Assembly: GCA_050303815.1 (NCBI GenBank)
Contig: JBNLCM010000004.1
Location: 37,007 to 101,006, forward strand
Direction: 5' to 3'
Source of the DNA: Cognatazoarcus sp050303815
GTDB taxonomy: Bacteria > Pseudomonadota > Gammaproteobacteria > Burkholderiales > Rhodocyclaceae
Length of the DNA: 64,000 nt
The notes under the pieces were generated by a model that was not told the DNA's origin, did not search any database, and was given only the letters and a program-made list of their open reading frames with translations. A program made the position numbers and the translations under genes. Positions 44,354 through 51,690 of this stretch are shown piece by piece. Each line of letters begins with the position of its first letter. Position 1 is the stretch's first letter.

Positions 44354-45118
44354 CTACGCCCGCGTCAGCTTCGCCAGCGCCCGACCCGCCGCCAGCAAGC
44401 CGAAGCCGGCCGTGACGACCATGCTGGAACCATAGCCGGCACAGTTCAGACCCACCGGGCCCGCACCGGCGGCGCAGGCATCGCGCCGCATCACCGGCGC
44501 CTCGCTTGAGTAGACGCACTCCACGCCGAATCGCCGCTTCGGATCCCTCGGGTAGCCGTGCTCGCGGCGCAAACGGGATCGGAGTTTGGCCAGCAGTGGG
44601 TCCTGCTGGGTGCGCGACAGATCCTCGACGCCGATGCGTCCCGGATCCCGCTTGCCACCGGCGCCTCCGGACACCACGAGGGGAATACCAGCCTCCCGGC
44701 AAGCGAGCACCAGGGCCAGCTTGGCGCGCATCTGGTCGACGGCATCGATGACGAAATCACAGCCGGACACCAGCTCGGCCGCCGTCTCGGGCTCGAGGAA
44801 CGCATCGATGGCTTCGCAGTGGATGCCGGGGTCGATCTGACTGATTCGTGTCCGCATCGCGTCAACCTTCGCCATTCCCAGCGTGGGCTCCAGCGCGTGG
44901 ACCTGACGGTTGATGTTGGACTCGGCGACATGATCCATGTCGATCAGCCTCAGCCGACCGACGCCACTGCGAGCCAGCGCCTCGGCCGCCCAGGACCCGA
45001 CGCCGCCGATGCCCACCACCGCGACGCACACCCCCCGCAGGCGCGCCAGACCGTCCGCGCCATAGAGGCGACTGACCCCGCCGAAACGCCGCGACTCATC
45101 GACCGCTCCCGACACCAT
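44354..45118 (-). CDS. tcdA: tRNA threonylcarbamoyladenosine dehydratase
   Basis: A 254-residue ThiF/E1-like enzyme (CsdL/TcdA) that cyclises the t6A modification at position 37 of ANN-decoding tRNAs with ATP. The nucleotide loop is VVGIGGVGSWAAEALAR (about 34-50), with LIDMDHVAESNINRQ (Asp60/Asp62, Arg71) next. GVECVYSSE and the C-terminal membrane-like helix (GYGSSMVVTAGFGLLAAGRAL) fit the family. In-frame ATGs lie at 45148, 45139 and 45118; 45118 matches the usual start (about ten residues before RFGG) and has GGGGTG upstream. Confidence 0.93.
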   Translation of the reverse strand: MVSGAVDESRRFGGVSRLYGADGLARLRGVCVAVVGIGGVGSWAAEALARSGVGRLRLIDMDHVAESNINRQVHALEPTLGMAKVDAMRTRISQIDPGIHCEAIDAFLEPETAAELVSGCDFVIDAVDQMRAKLALVLACREAGIPLVVSGGAGGKRDPGRIGVEDLSRTQQDPLLAKLRSRLRREHGYPRDPKRRFGVECVYSSEAPVMRRDACAAGAGPVGLNCAGYGSSMVVTAGFGLLAAGRALAKLTRA

Positions 45119-45217
45119 ACCCTGCACCCCGATTGCCATGCGGCGCATGATACACAGCGATCCATCAACGACTGAACTTGCCGGCTGGCGCGGCATCGAA
45201 TCCGGAAGGAGGTGGCC

Positions 45218-45910
45218 ATGTCGATTGCGAGGCGCCCGATGGCCGGGCTGTGGCTGAGCGTCTGTCTGGCGATGTGGCTGGGCGGAGCGCGAGCGGCCCC
45301 GATCGACGCATCCGCGATGGCGGAGGCAGCCGTCGAGGCCTATGAATCCGGTGACCTGGAGACGGCCGCGACCCTCTTCGAGCGGGCCGCGCGCGGCGGA
45401 AACCGCCTGGCGCGATTCAACTACGCGATGATGCTGTACCGCGGCGAAACCCACTCGCCGGATGGGCGAGCCGTATGGCGCTGGTTGCGCCGCGCCGCTC
45501 ATGACGGCCTGCCTCAGGCCCAGTACAACTTCGGCCTGCTGTACGAACACGGCGACGGCGTCGAACGCAATGACCGGATTGCCCACGAATGGTTTGGCCG
45601 CGCCGCGCGGCAGGGGCTGCGGGACGCGCAGCTCAGCCTGGCAACCCAGTATTTCATTGGCGAGGGCGCAGACCAGGACTACACCCTCGCAGCCCATTGG
45701 TACGAGGCCGCTGCCGAAGGGGGCGACATGGGCGCCCAATACATCATCGCCCACATGTACGAGGTCGGGTACGGTGTCGATCAGGACCTGCGCCGCGCCG
45801 CCTATTGGTACCGGCGCGCAGGCGGGCAGGGCGATCCCGCGGCCCGCATCAAATTCCACGCGCTGCGCGAGCTGCTGGACCGCGAGGTCGTCCCCACCGC
45901 GGCCCCGTGA
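45218..45910 (+). CDS. exported Sel1-repeat protein
   Basis: A 230-residue protein with a signal peptide (RRPMAGLWLSVCLAMWLGGARA) and four to five Sel1/TPR-like repeats of about 36 residues, for example AQYNFGLLYEHGDGVERNDR, AQLSLATQYFIGEGADQDY and AQYIIAHMYEVGYGVDQDL. Such solenoids bind partner proteins, often in the envelope. ATG 45218 follows AAGGAGG; the in-frame GTG at 45212 is inside the ribosome site. It is convergent with the MBL hydrolase gene, eight bases apart. Confidence 0.9.
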   Translation: MSIARRPMAGLWLSVCLAMWLGGARAAPIDASAMAEAAVEAYESGDLETAATLFERAARGGNRLARFNYAMMLYRGETHSPDGRAVWRWLRRAAHDGLPQAQYNFGLLYEHGDGVERNDRIAHEWFGRAARQGLRDAQLSLATQYFIGEGADQDYTLAAHWYEAAAEGGDMGAQYIIAHMYEVGYGVDQDLRRAAYWYRRAGGQGDPAARIKFHALRELLDREVVPTAAP

Positions 45911-45918
45911 GCCCCGCG

Positions 45919-46866
45919 TCAGTTCACCGTTTCCCGACTCCTTAGCCAGCAGGCCAGGCCCTGCGCGCTGAGTTCGACGTCCATCCGCATGACGGCGAGC
46001 AGTTCGCCCGGCGGCAGGGTCCAGCCCTGGCGGGCCGCCTCGTCGAACAGCAGCCGGGTCAGGCCCGCCTCGATGTTGTGCTCGAGGGCCTTGCCCTCCC
46101 CTTCCGCCGCTTCGGCCACGGCCACGTGGGCATCGATGAGGCGATGCAGGTCGGCAGCATGACGCGCCAGATCGGTGATTCGGCTGAAATGCGTGAGATA
46201 CATGGCCTTGGGGTGGCAGGCCATCATTCGATCGATCGACGCGTGCATGGCCTCCGGCTCGAACTGGACCGGGGTCGTAGTCGGCCAGATCGCCTGGCGG
46301 CCATCGACATCGAGCTCCCGGTAGGAGAGGCCGAAGGTGTCTCCGGTGAAGAAGGCCCGAGCCCGGGTGTCGTGGTAGCAGACGTGGTGCCTCGCATGCC
46401 CCGGCGTATCGAACACCTCGATCTCGCGCGAGCCAAGTGGGAGGCGACGGCCATCGACCGCCTCGACGATGCGGGCTGACGGGACAGGAACCAGCTCGCC
46501 GTACAGCGCGATGGCCTGATCCTCGCCATAGACCGCGACGGTACCGGCCCACAGCTTGGCCGGGTCAGCCATGTGACGGGCGCCGCGAGGATGGACCACC
46601 AGCTGCGCGCGGGGGAGTTCCCGGAGCAGGGCACCGGCCCCCCCAGCGTGGTCGAGGTGAATGTGCGTCAGCAGCACATAGGCCACATCCTCGACCCGCC
46701 GACCGAGTTCGGCGAGCGCCTCCAGGATGCGCGGCACGCAGCCTTTGCTGGCGGTGTCGACGATGGCAACCTGGCCCTCGTCCTCGATCAGGTGAATGGC
46801 ATCCAGCATGGGACGGCCGTAGCCGGAGTCGAAGGCGTGGATCCCGTCGGGAAAGTGGAGCAGCAT
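45919..46866 (-). CDS. MBL-fold metallohydrolase
   Basis: A 315-residue metallo-beta-lactamase-fold hydrolase. The metal motif THIHLDHAGG gives His68, His70, Asp72 and His73; further ligands are in DTPGHARHH (His) and FTGDTFG (Asp). The C-terminal 90 residues are helical (RHAADLHRLIDAHVAVAEA). The substrate is unknown; thioesters, lactones and phosphodiesters are possible in this fold. ATG 46866 follows CAGGGAT. It is divergent from the patB-like gene, with only 78 bases between the starts. Confidence 0.88.
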   Translation of the reverse strand: MLLHFPDGIHAFDSGYGRPMLDAIHLIEDEGQVAIVDTASKGCVPRILEALAELGRRVEDVAYVLLTHIHLDHAGGAGALLRELPRAQLVVHPRGARHMADPAKLWAGTVAVYGEDQAIALYGELVPVPSARIVEAVDGRRLPLGSREIEVFDTPGHARHHVCYHDTRARAFFTGDTFGLSYRELDVDGRQAIWPTTTPVQFEPEAMHASIDRMMACHPKAMYLTHFSRITDLARHAADLHRLIDAHVAVAEAAEGEGKALEHNIEAGLTRLLFDEAARQGWTLPPGELLAVMRMDVELSAQGLACWLRSRETVN

Positions 46867-46944
46867 TGTGGTATCCCTGTGCGTTGGGGCAAGGCCCCAT
46901 TCTAGTTGCTGCAACGCATCACAAAAAGCCCCGACGAGAACCCC

Positions 46945-48102
46945 ATGCCCGAAACACCCGAAGATTTCGATGACGTCGTCGACCGCTCGGCGGTCCCCGG
47001 TGAGAAATGGTCCCGCTATGCCGGACGCGACATCCTCCCGATGTGGGTCGCCGACATGGACTTCCGCGCGCCAACGCCCATCCTCGATGCGATTCGGGAA
47101 CGGCTCGCCCATGGCGTACTCGGCTATACCGATGCCTGGCCTTCGCTGGAGGAGGCCGTGATCGAAGGACTCGCGCGCGACCACGGCTGGCGCATCGAGC
47201 CCGACTGGCTGGTCTGGTTGCCCGGCATGGTCAGTGCATTCAACCTCGCCTGCCGCGCGATCGGGCACGATGGCGACGGCGTGTTCACCGCCACACCGGT
47301 CTACCCCCCGTTTCTCGGCGCACCGGCCAACAATCACCGGCGCCTGCAGCAGGCGCCGCTGTCTCCCGACAATGACCGCTACGGCTGGGACTGGGAAGCG
47401 GTCGAAGCGGCGCTGGATGCCACATCGCGGCTATTCATGCTCTGCAATCCCCACAATCCGGTCGGGCGGGTATTTGACCGCGACGAACTGCGACGTATCG
47501 CCGAACTCTGCGAGCGCCGCGATCTGGTGATCTGCTCCGACGAGATCCACTGCGGGCTCGTCCTCGACGAAGACAAGCCGCACATTCCCATCGCCTCGAT
47601 CGACCGGTCCGTCGCAGCGCGGACGATCACGCTGATGGCGCCGAGCAAGACCTGGAACATCCCGTCCCTCTACTGCGCCTTTGCGATCATTCCAGATGCG
47701 GGGCTGCGGCGTCGCTACCGCCACGCCATGCGCGGCATCGTCCCGCACGCCAACCTGCTTGGCCTCGTCGCGACCGAGGCCGCGTATCGCGACTGCGACA
47801 GCTGGCGTCGTCAGCTGATCGCCTACCTGCGCGGCAACCGCGAGCGGGTCGGGGCGACACTCCGCGGGGTTGCGGGCATCCGCGGATACCTCCCCGAGGC
47901 GACCTACCTGGCCTGGCTCGACTGCCGCGAATTTGCCCGGGAACGGGGCATCGACGACCTCGCGGGTCACTTCGAGGCCCACGGCATCGGCCTGTCCGAT
48001 GGCCGTGCTTTCGGTGCCCCCGGCTTCGTGCGCCTGAATTTCGGCTGCCCCCGCCCCCTGCTGGAAACCGGCCTCGCGCGCCTCACCAGCGCGCTCACCT
48101 GA
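46945..48102 (+). CDS. PatB/MalY-type C-S lyase or aminotransferase
   Basis: A 385-residue PLP enzyme of the MalY/PatB group (cystathionine beta-lyase activity). Its start DRSAVPGEKWSRYAGRDILP and ILPMWVADMDFRAP are diagnostic; the PLP Asp region is VICSDEIHCGLVLDED and the lysine is in LMAPSKTWNIPSLY. It would release pyruvate, ammonia and homocysteine or H2S from cystathionine or cysteine. ATG 46945 has GAGAA upstream; an open frame from 46906 is not supported. It ends 24 bases before a sigma-28-type promoter. Confidence 0.9.
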   Translation: MPETPEDFDDVVDRSAVPGEKWSRYAGRDILPMWVADMDFRAPTPILDAIRERLAHGVLGYTDAWPSLEEAVIEGLARDHGWRIEPDWLVWLPGMVSAFNLACRAIGHDGDGVFTATPVYPPFLGAPANNHRRLQQAPLSPDNDRYGWDWEAVEAALDATSRLFMLCNPHNPVGRVFDRDELRRIAELCERRDLVICSDEIHCGLVLDEDKPHIPIASIDRSVAARTITLMAPSKTWNIPSLYCAFAIIPDAGLRRRYRHAMRGIVPHANLLGLVATEAAYRDCDSWRRQLIAYLRGNRERVGATLRGVAGIRGYLPEATYLAWLDCREFARERGIDDLAGHFEAHGIGLSDGRAFGAPGFVRLNFGCPRPLLETGLARLTSALT

Positions 48103-48125
48103 GATCATCGGGAAAAACCTACGAC

Positions 48126-48152
48126 TAAAGTTTAATCGGCATCTTCCGATAT
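48126..48152 (+). promoter_or_regulatory. sigma-28 (FliA) promoter of the chemoreceptor gene
   Basis: TAAAGTTT (48126-48133), an 11-base spacer and TCCGATAT (48145-48152). The consensus is TAAAGTTT-N11-GCCGATAA, so 14 of 16 positions match. It points at the chemoreceptor gene, whose ATG is 67 bases downstream. Confidence 0.85.
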
Positions 48153-48218
48153 GCCTCCCTATAACGCATAAACATAAACGGCCGGCCCCCATCCGGTCCA
48201 CGGTGGGAGACATATCGC

Positions 48219-49847
48219 ATGAAGCAAACGAAGGTCCGAACGCGCCTGACGATCCTGTCGGCCACATTGATCCTGTTCGCCGTCATCCTTGGCGAACTCG
48301 GCCTCTTCAACATGAATCTCGCAGTAGAGAGCCTGGAAACCGTCTACAAGGACCGTGTCGTGCCCATGCGCGACCTCAAGAAGGTCGCCGACCTGTATGC
48401 GGTCAACATCGTAGACACCTCGCACAAGGTCCGCGCCGGCACGCTGGAGGCCTCGCAGGGCCTTGCCAACGTGGAATCGGCCGAACGTGAGATTTCCCAG
48501 ATCTGGCAAGCCTACAAGGGCACCGTGCTGATCCCCGAAGAAGAGGCGCTGATCGCAAAGATCGAACCCCTGATGGCCGCCGGGGGCGAATCGATTGCAC
48601 GACTCAAGAAGGCGTTGCTCTCGCCCTTCCCGGAAGAGCTCACCGCGTACATCGTCACCGACCTCTATCCGGCCATGGACCCGATCTCCGAACAGTTCGG
48701 CGCCTTGATCGAGGTCCAGCTGGATGAAGCCCGCCGGCAGTTCGACGACGCGGAAGCCAAGGCGGCCAGCGCCCGCACCCTGAGCGTTGCCCTCATCGGC
48801 CTGGCCATCGTCGCCGGTGCCGTGCTCTCCTGGTTCATCGTCCGGGGCCTTCAGCGCCAGCTCGGCGCCGAGCCGGGCGAGGTCGCCGAAGTAGCCCGCC
48901 GGATCGCGTCCGGCCACCTGGATCAGCCCATCGATCTCCGGGACGCCCGCGACACGGATAGCGTCATGGCGGCAATGAAACAGATGCAGGACGGCCTGCA
49001 CGGCATCGTCGGTCGGATTTCCGAGGCGGCCCATGCCATTGCGGCGGCGTCGGGACAGTTGTCGAACTCGGGCAACGAGGCCCGCCAGATGAGCGAGAGC
49101 CAAAGCGAAGCCGCGGCCTCCATGGCGGCGGCCATGGAGCAGATGGCGGTCAGTATCAGCCATATCAGCGACAACGCTCAGGACGCCCACGGACTGGCGA
49201 GTGAAGCGGGCCAGTCCGCCTCGCGGGGGCATCAGGTGGTCGAGTCAGCCGCGGCGGAAATGGTCAAGGTCGCCGATCTGGTCGCAGAAAGCGCCCAGAC
49301 CATCGAGCGACTCGGCAAGGAATCGGACAATATCGGCGCCATCGTCGGCGTGATCCGTGAGATTGCCGACCAGACCAACCTGCTCGCCCTCAATGCGGCC
49401 ATCGAAGCCGCCCGCGCCGGTGAGCAGGGGCGGGGATTCGCGGTGGTGGCAGACGAGGTCCGCAAGCTGGCCGAGAGAACCGCCCAGTCAACCAGCGAGA
49501 TTGTCGGCCTGATCACCTCCATCCAGAGCGAATCACGGGCCGCGCGCGACCAGATGCAAGCAGGCACGGAGCAGGTCGGCCGCAGCCGCGCCCTGTCGGT
49601 CGAAGCGGGACACGCCATCGCACAGATCAGTCAGGTCATCGACCAGGCCCTTGGCTCGGTCCGGTCGATCTCGGAATCACTGGACGAACAACGCTCGACC
49701 AGCACCCTGGTGGCCAACAAGGTCGAGGCCGTCGCCCAGAGCGCTGACGAGAGCGCCTCGTCGGTGCGAGGCATTGCCGAGGCAGCGGGTGACCTGACAC
49801 GGGTTGCCGGCTCGCTCTCCGAGACCGTATCCGCCTTCCGCCTCTAG
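48219..49847 (+). CDS. methyl-accepting chemotaxis protein
   Basis: A 542-residue chemoreceptor: first helix about 10-30, a four-helix-bundle periplasmic sensor (about 31-187), second helix about 188-210, HAMP (about 211-265) and a long coiled signalling domain with the hairpin tip IADQTNLLALNAAIEAARAG. There is no C-terminal CheR-binding pentapeptide (it ends VSAFRL). The sensor is of the general 4HB type, so the ligand is unknown. The strong sigma-28 promoter upstream implies co-regulation with flagella, although no flagellar or che genes are in the window. Confidence 0.95.
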   Translation: MKQTKVRTRLTILSATLILFAVILGELGLFNMNLAVESLETVYKDRVVPMRDLKKVADLYAVNIVDTSHKVRAGTLEASQGLANVESAEREISQIWQAYKGTVLIPEEEALIAKIEPLMAAGGESIARLKKALLSPFPEELTAYIVTDLYPAMDPISEQFGALIEVQLDEARRQFDDAEAKAASARTLSVALIGLAIVAGAVLSWFIVRGLQRQLGAEPGEVAEVARRIASGHLDQPIDLRDARDTDSVMAAMKQMQDGLHGIVGRISEAAHAIAAASGQLSNSGNEARQMSESQSEAAASMAAAMEQMAVSISHISDNAQDAHGLASEAGQSASRGHQVVESAAAEMVKVADLVAESAQTIERLGKESDNIGAIVGVIREIADQTNLLALNAAIEAARAGEQGRGFAVVADEVRKLAERTAQSTSEIVGLITSIQSESRAARDQMQAGTEQVGRSRALSVEAGHAIAQISQVIDQALGSVRSISESLDEQRSTSTLVANKVEAVAQSADESASSVRGIAEAAGDLTRVAGSLSETVSAFRL

Positions 49848-49894
49848 GACCGAGGGGCGGCTGGCCGGGTTGCCGGCCCCGCGCCAAGCGGGTC

Positions 49895-50380
49895 TCAGAA
49901 GGGAATATCGTCGTCGAAGTCGCCGAGTCCGCCCGGTGCGGACTGGGGCTGGGATGGCTGACGCGGAGCCGGCGCCGCCTGGCTCTGCCGCGGGGCGTCA
50001 TAACCGCCGTCGCTGCCGCCGCGCATGGGCGCCTCGCCCATGCCCTCGCGACGGCCGAGCATCTGCATCTGGTCACCGCGGATCTCGGTGGAATAGCGGT
50101 CCTGCCCACTCTGGTCCTGCCATTTCCGGGTACGCAGGGAGCCCTCGACATACACCTGGCTACCCTTCCTGAGATACTGCCCGGCCACTTCGGCGAGCTT
50201 GCCGTAGAAGGACACCCGGTGCCACTCGGTCTGCTCACGCATCTCGCCGCTGGCACGGTCACGCCAGCGATCGGTCGTCGCGATGCGGATATTGGCGATC
50301 GCGTCACCGGACGGCGCGTACCGGGTCTCCGGATCCGCCCCGAGGTTGCCCACCAGAATGACCTTGTTTACCGATGCCAT
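49895..50380 (-). CDS. ssb: single-stranded DNA-binding protein
   Basis: A 161-residue SSB: an N-terminal OB fold (1-110; MASVNKVILVGNLGADPETR, EWHRVSFYGKLAEVAGQYL), a Gly/Gln/Pro-rich linker and the conserved acidic tail DDDIPF that binds repair and replication partners. Length is usual. It lies next to an MFS gene and uvrA, an arrangement common in Betaproteobacteria and near-identical in order to other members. It is convergent with the chemoreceptor gene. Confidence 0.97.
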   Translation of the reverse strand: MASVNKVILVGNLGADPETRYAPSGDAIANIRIATTDRWRDRASGEMREQTEWHRVSFYGKLAEVAGQYLRKGSQVYVEGSLRTRKWQDQSGQDRYSTEIRGDQMQMLGRREGMGEAPMRGGSDGGYDAPRQSQAAPAPRQPSQPQSAPGGLGDFDDDIPF

Positions 50381-50383
50381 GCC

Positions 50384-51598
50384 TCACTCCTTGTCTGAAA
50401 CGGGTGTCGGATTGTTGGGGGTGCGGGCTTTCGGCGGCTTCATCCCCGACGCCAGCGCCAGCCAGCCGAGCGCCAGCGCTGCACAGAAGAGACTGACCGC
50501 CTGCGGCCCATGGTGCTTCGCCAGCCAGCCGCCCAAGGCTCCGCCCAGGAACAGGCCGATCGACTGCAGCGTGTTGTAGACACCCAGCGCCGTCCCCTTG
50601 GCACTGGGCGGAGCCACCCGTGATATCCAGGACGGCTGCGTTGCCTCCAGTATGTTGAAGGCGACGAAGAACAGGGTCAGCAGTGCGGCCAGGGACCAGA
50701 CCTCCTGACCGAAGGCGTACAGGCCCAGCTGGACGATCAGCAGCAGCGCAATCGCGCCATTGAAGACGAGCTTCATCCGCCCCCGCTTCTCCGCCATGAT
50801 GATCGCCGGCACCATGAAGACAAAAGACACCAGCACGGCCGGCAGGTAGATCTTCCAGTGCTCGGCCAGATCCAGACCATCGGAGACAAGCGCGGCCGGC
50901 ACCAGGACCCACATGGCCGTCTGCATCAGGTGCAGCGCAAAGACGCCCAGATTGAGCCGCATCAGCTGGCCGTCGGCCAGGATGTCGATGAGCTTGCCGG
51001 TGGCCCGCGGCACCGGCGGCGCCTGGGGTACGACGAGCACCAGCATCGCGATTGCCCCGATGGCCAGCGCGGCCGTGAGCCAGAAGATGCCAGCCATGCC
51101 GATCACCGCGTACAGGGCTGGCGACAGCACCAGCGAGCCGGCAAAGACGAGCCCGATCGAGGCGCCAATCATGGCCATGACCTTGGTGCGATGCTGTTCG
51201 CGGGTCAGGTCGGCGGCCAGGGCCGTGACGGCAGCGGAAATGGCGCCTGCCCCTTGCAGGATCCGCCCTGCGATCATCACGTGGATGTTGGGTGCCAACG
51301 CCGCCACCGCACTGCCTGCCGCGAACAGCAGCAGCCCGAAGATGATGACGGGCTTTCGCCCGAATCGGTCGGACGCCGCGCCGAAGGGAATCTGCAGCAG
51401 CGCCTGGGCCAGCCCGTAGGCCCCCAAGGCAATGCCGACCAGGGTCAGGTCCGCGCCCCCCGGCAATGTGTTCGCATAGACCGCGAAGACAGGCAGGATG
51501 AGAAACAGGCCGAGCATGCGAAGGCCGAAGATCGCTGCCAGGGTCGAGCCAACCCGGCGCTCACTGGCGCTCATGCGGTCATCGGAATGGGAGGACAT
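50384..51598 (-). CDS. MFS transporter
   Basis: A 404-residue major facilitator with 12 predicted helices. The loop 2-3 signature is seen as GAASDRFGRKPVIIFG, and the antiporter-type region around residues 105-150 (AGAISAAVTALAADLTREQH) suggests a drug/H+ antiporter of the YajR-like or DHA1 group. The substrate is not inferable. It stops four bases before the ssb ATG, so the two are probably co-transcribed, and it is divergent from uvrA. Starts at 51598 and 51574 are both possible; neither has a strong ribosome site. Confidence 0.9.
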   Translation of the reverse strand: MSSHSDDRMSASERRVGSTLAAIFGLRMLGLFLILPVFAVYANTLPGGADLTLVGIALGAYGLAQALLQIPFGAASDRFGRKPVIIFGLLLFAAGSAVAALAPNIHVMIAGRILQGAGAISAAVTALAADLTREQHRTKVMAMIGASIGLVFAGSLVLSPALYAVIGMAGIFWLTAALAIGAIAMLVLVVPQAPPVPRATGKLIDILADGQLMRLNLGVFALHLMQTAMWVLVPAALVSDGLDLAEHWKIYLPAVLVSFVFMVPAIIMAEKRGRMKLVFNGAIALLLIVQLGLYAFGQEVWSLAALLTLFFVAFNILEATQPSWISRVAPPSAKGTALGVYNTLQSIGLFLGGALGGWLAKHHGPQAVSLFCAALALGWLALASGMKPPKARTPNNPTPVSDKE

Positions 51599-51606
51599 GG
51601 AACGGC

Positions 51607-51636
51607 TTGTGGGGGGAAAAGCGAATTGCGTATATT
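51607..51636 (+). promoter_or_regulatory. candidate uvrA promoter
   Basis: TTGTGG (51607-51612) and TATATT (51631-51636) are 18 bases apart in the short MFS/uvrA divergent spacer. No LexA-type CTGT-N8-ACAG box is seen, so SOS control of this uvrA is not supported by the sequence. Confidence 0.35.
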
Positions 51637-51690
51637 AGCAGGTCGCCCCGACCGAGAGCATCGCGCGCGCGCCGCGCACACAGCCTGGCC

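Noticed and set aside
45119..46552. long N-terminal extension of the tcdA frame
   Set aside because: It runs antisense through the Sel1 gene and overlaps the MBL gene; TcdA homologues begin about ten residues before the RFGG motif.
49863..49878. GGCCGG-GTTG-CCGGCC hairpin between the chemoreceptor and ssb genes
   Set aside because: Only six GC pairs and no T-run, so it is not listed as a terminator.
51601..51690. LexA box before uvrA
   Set aside because: No CTGT-N8-ACAG or close variant is present in the spacer.
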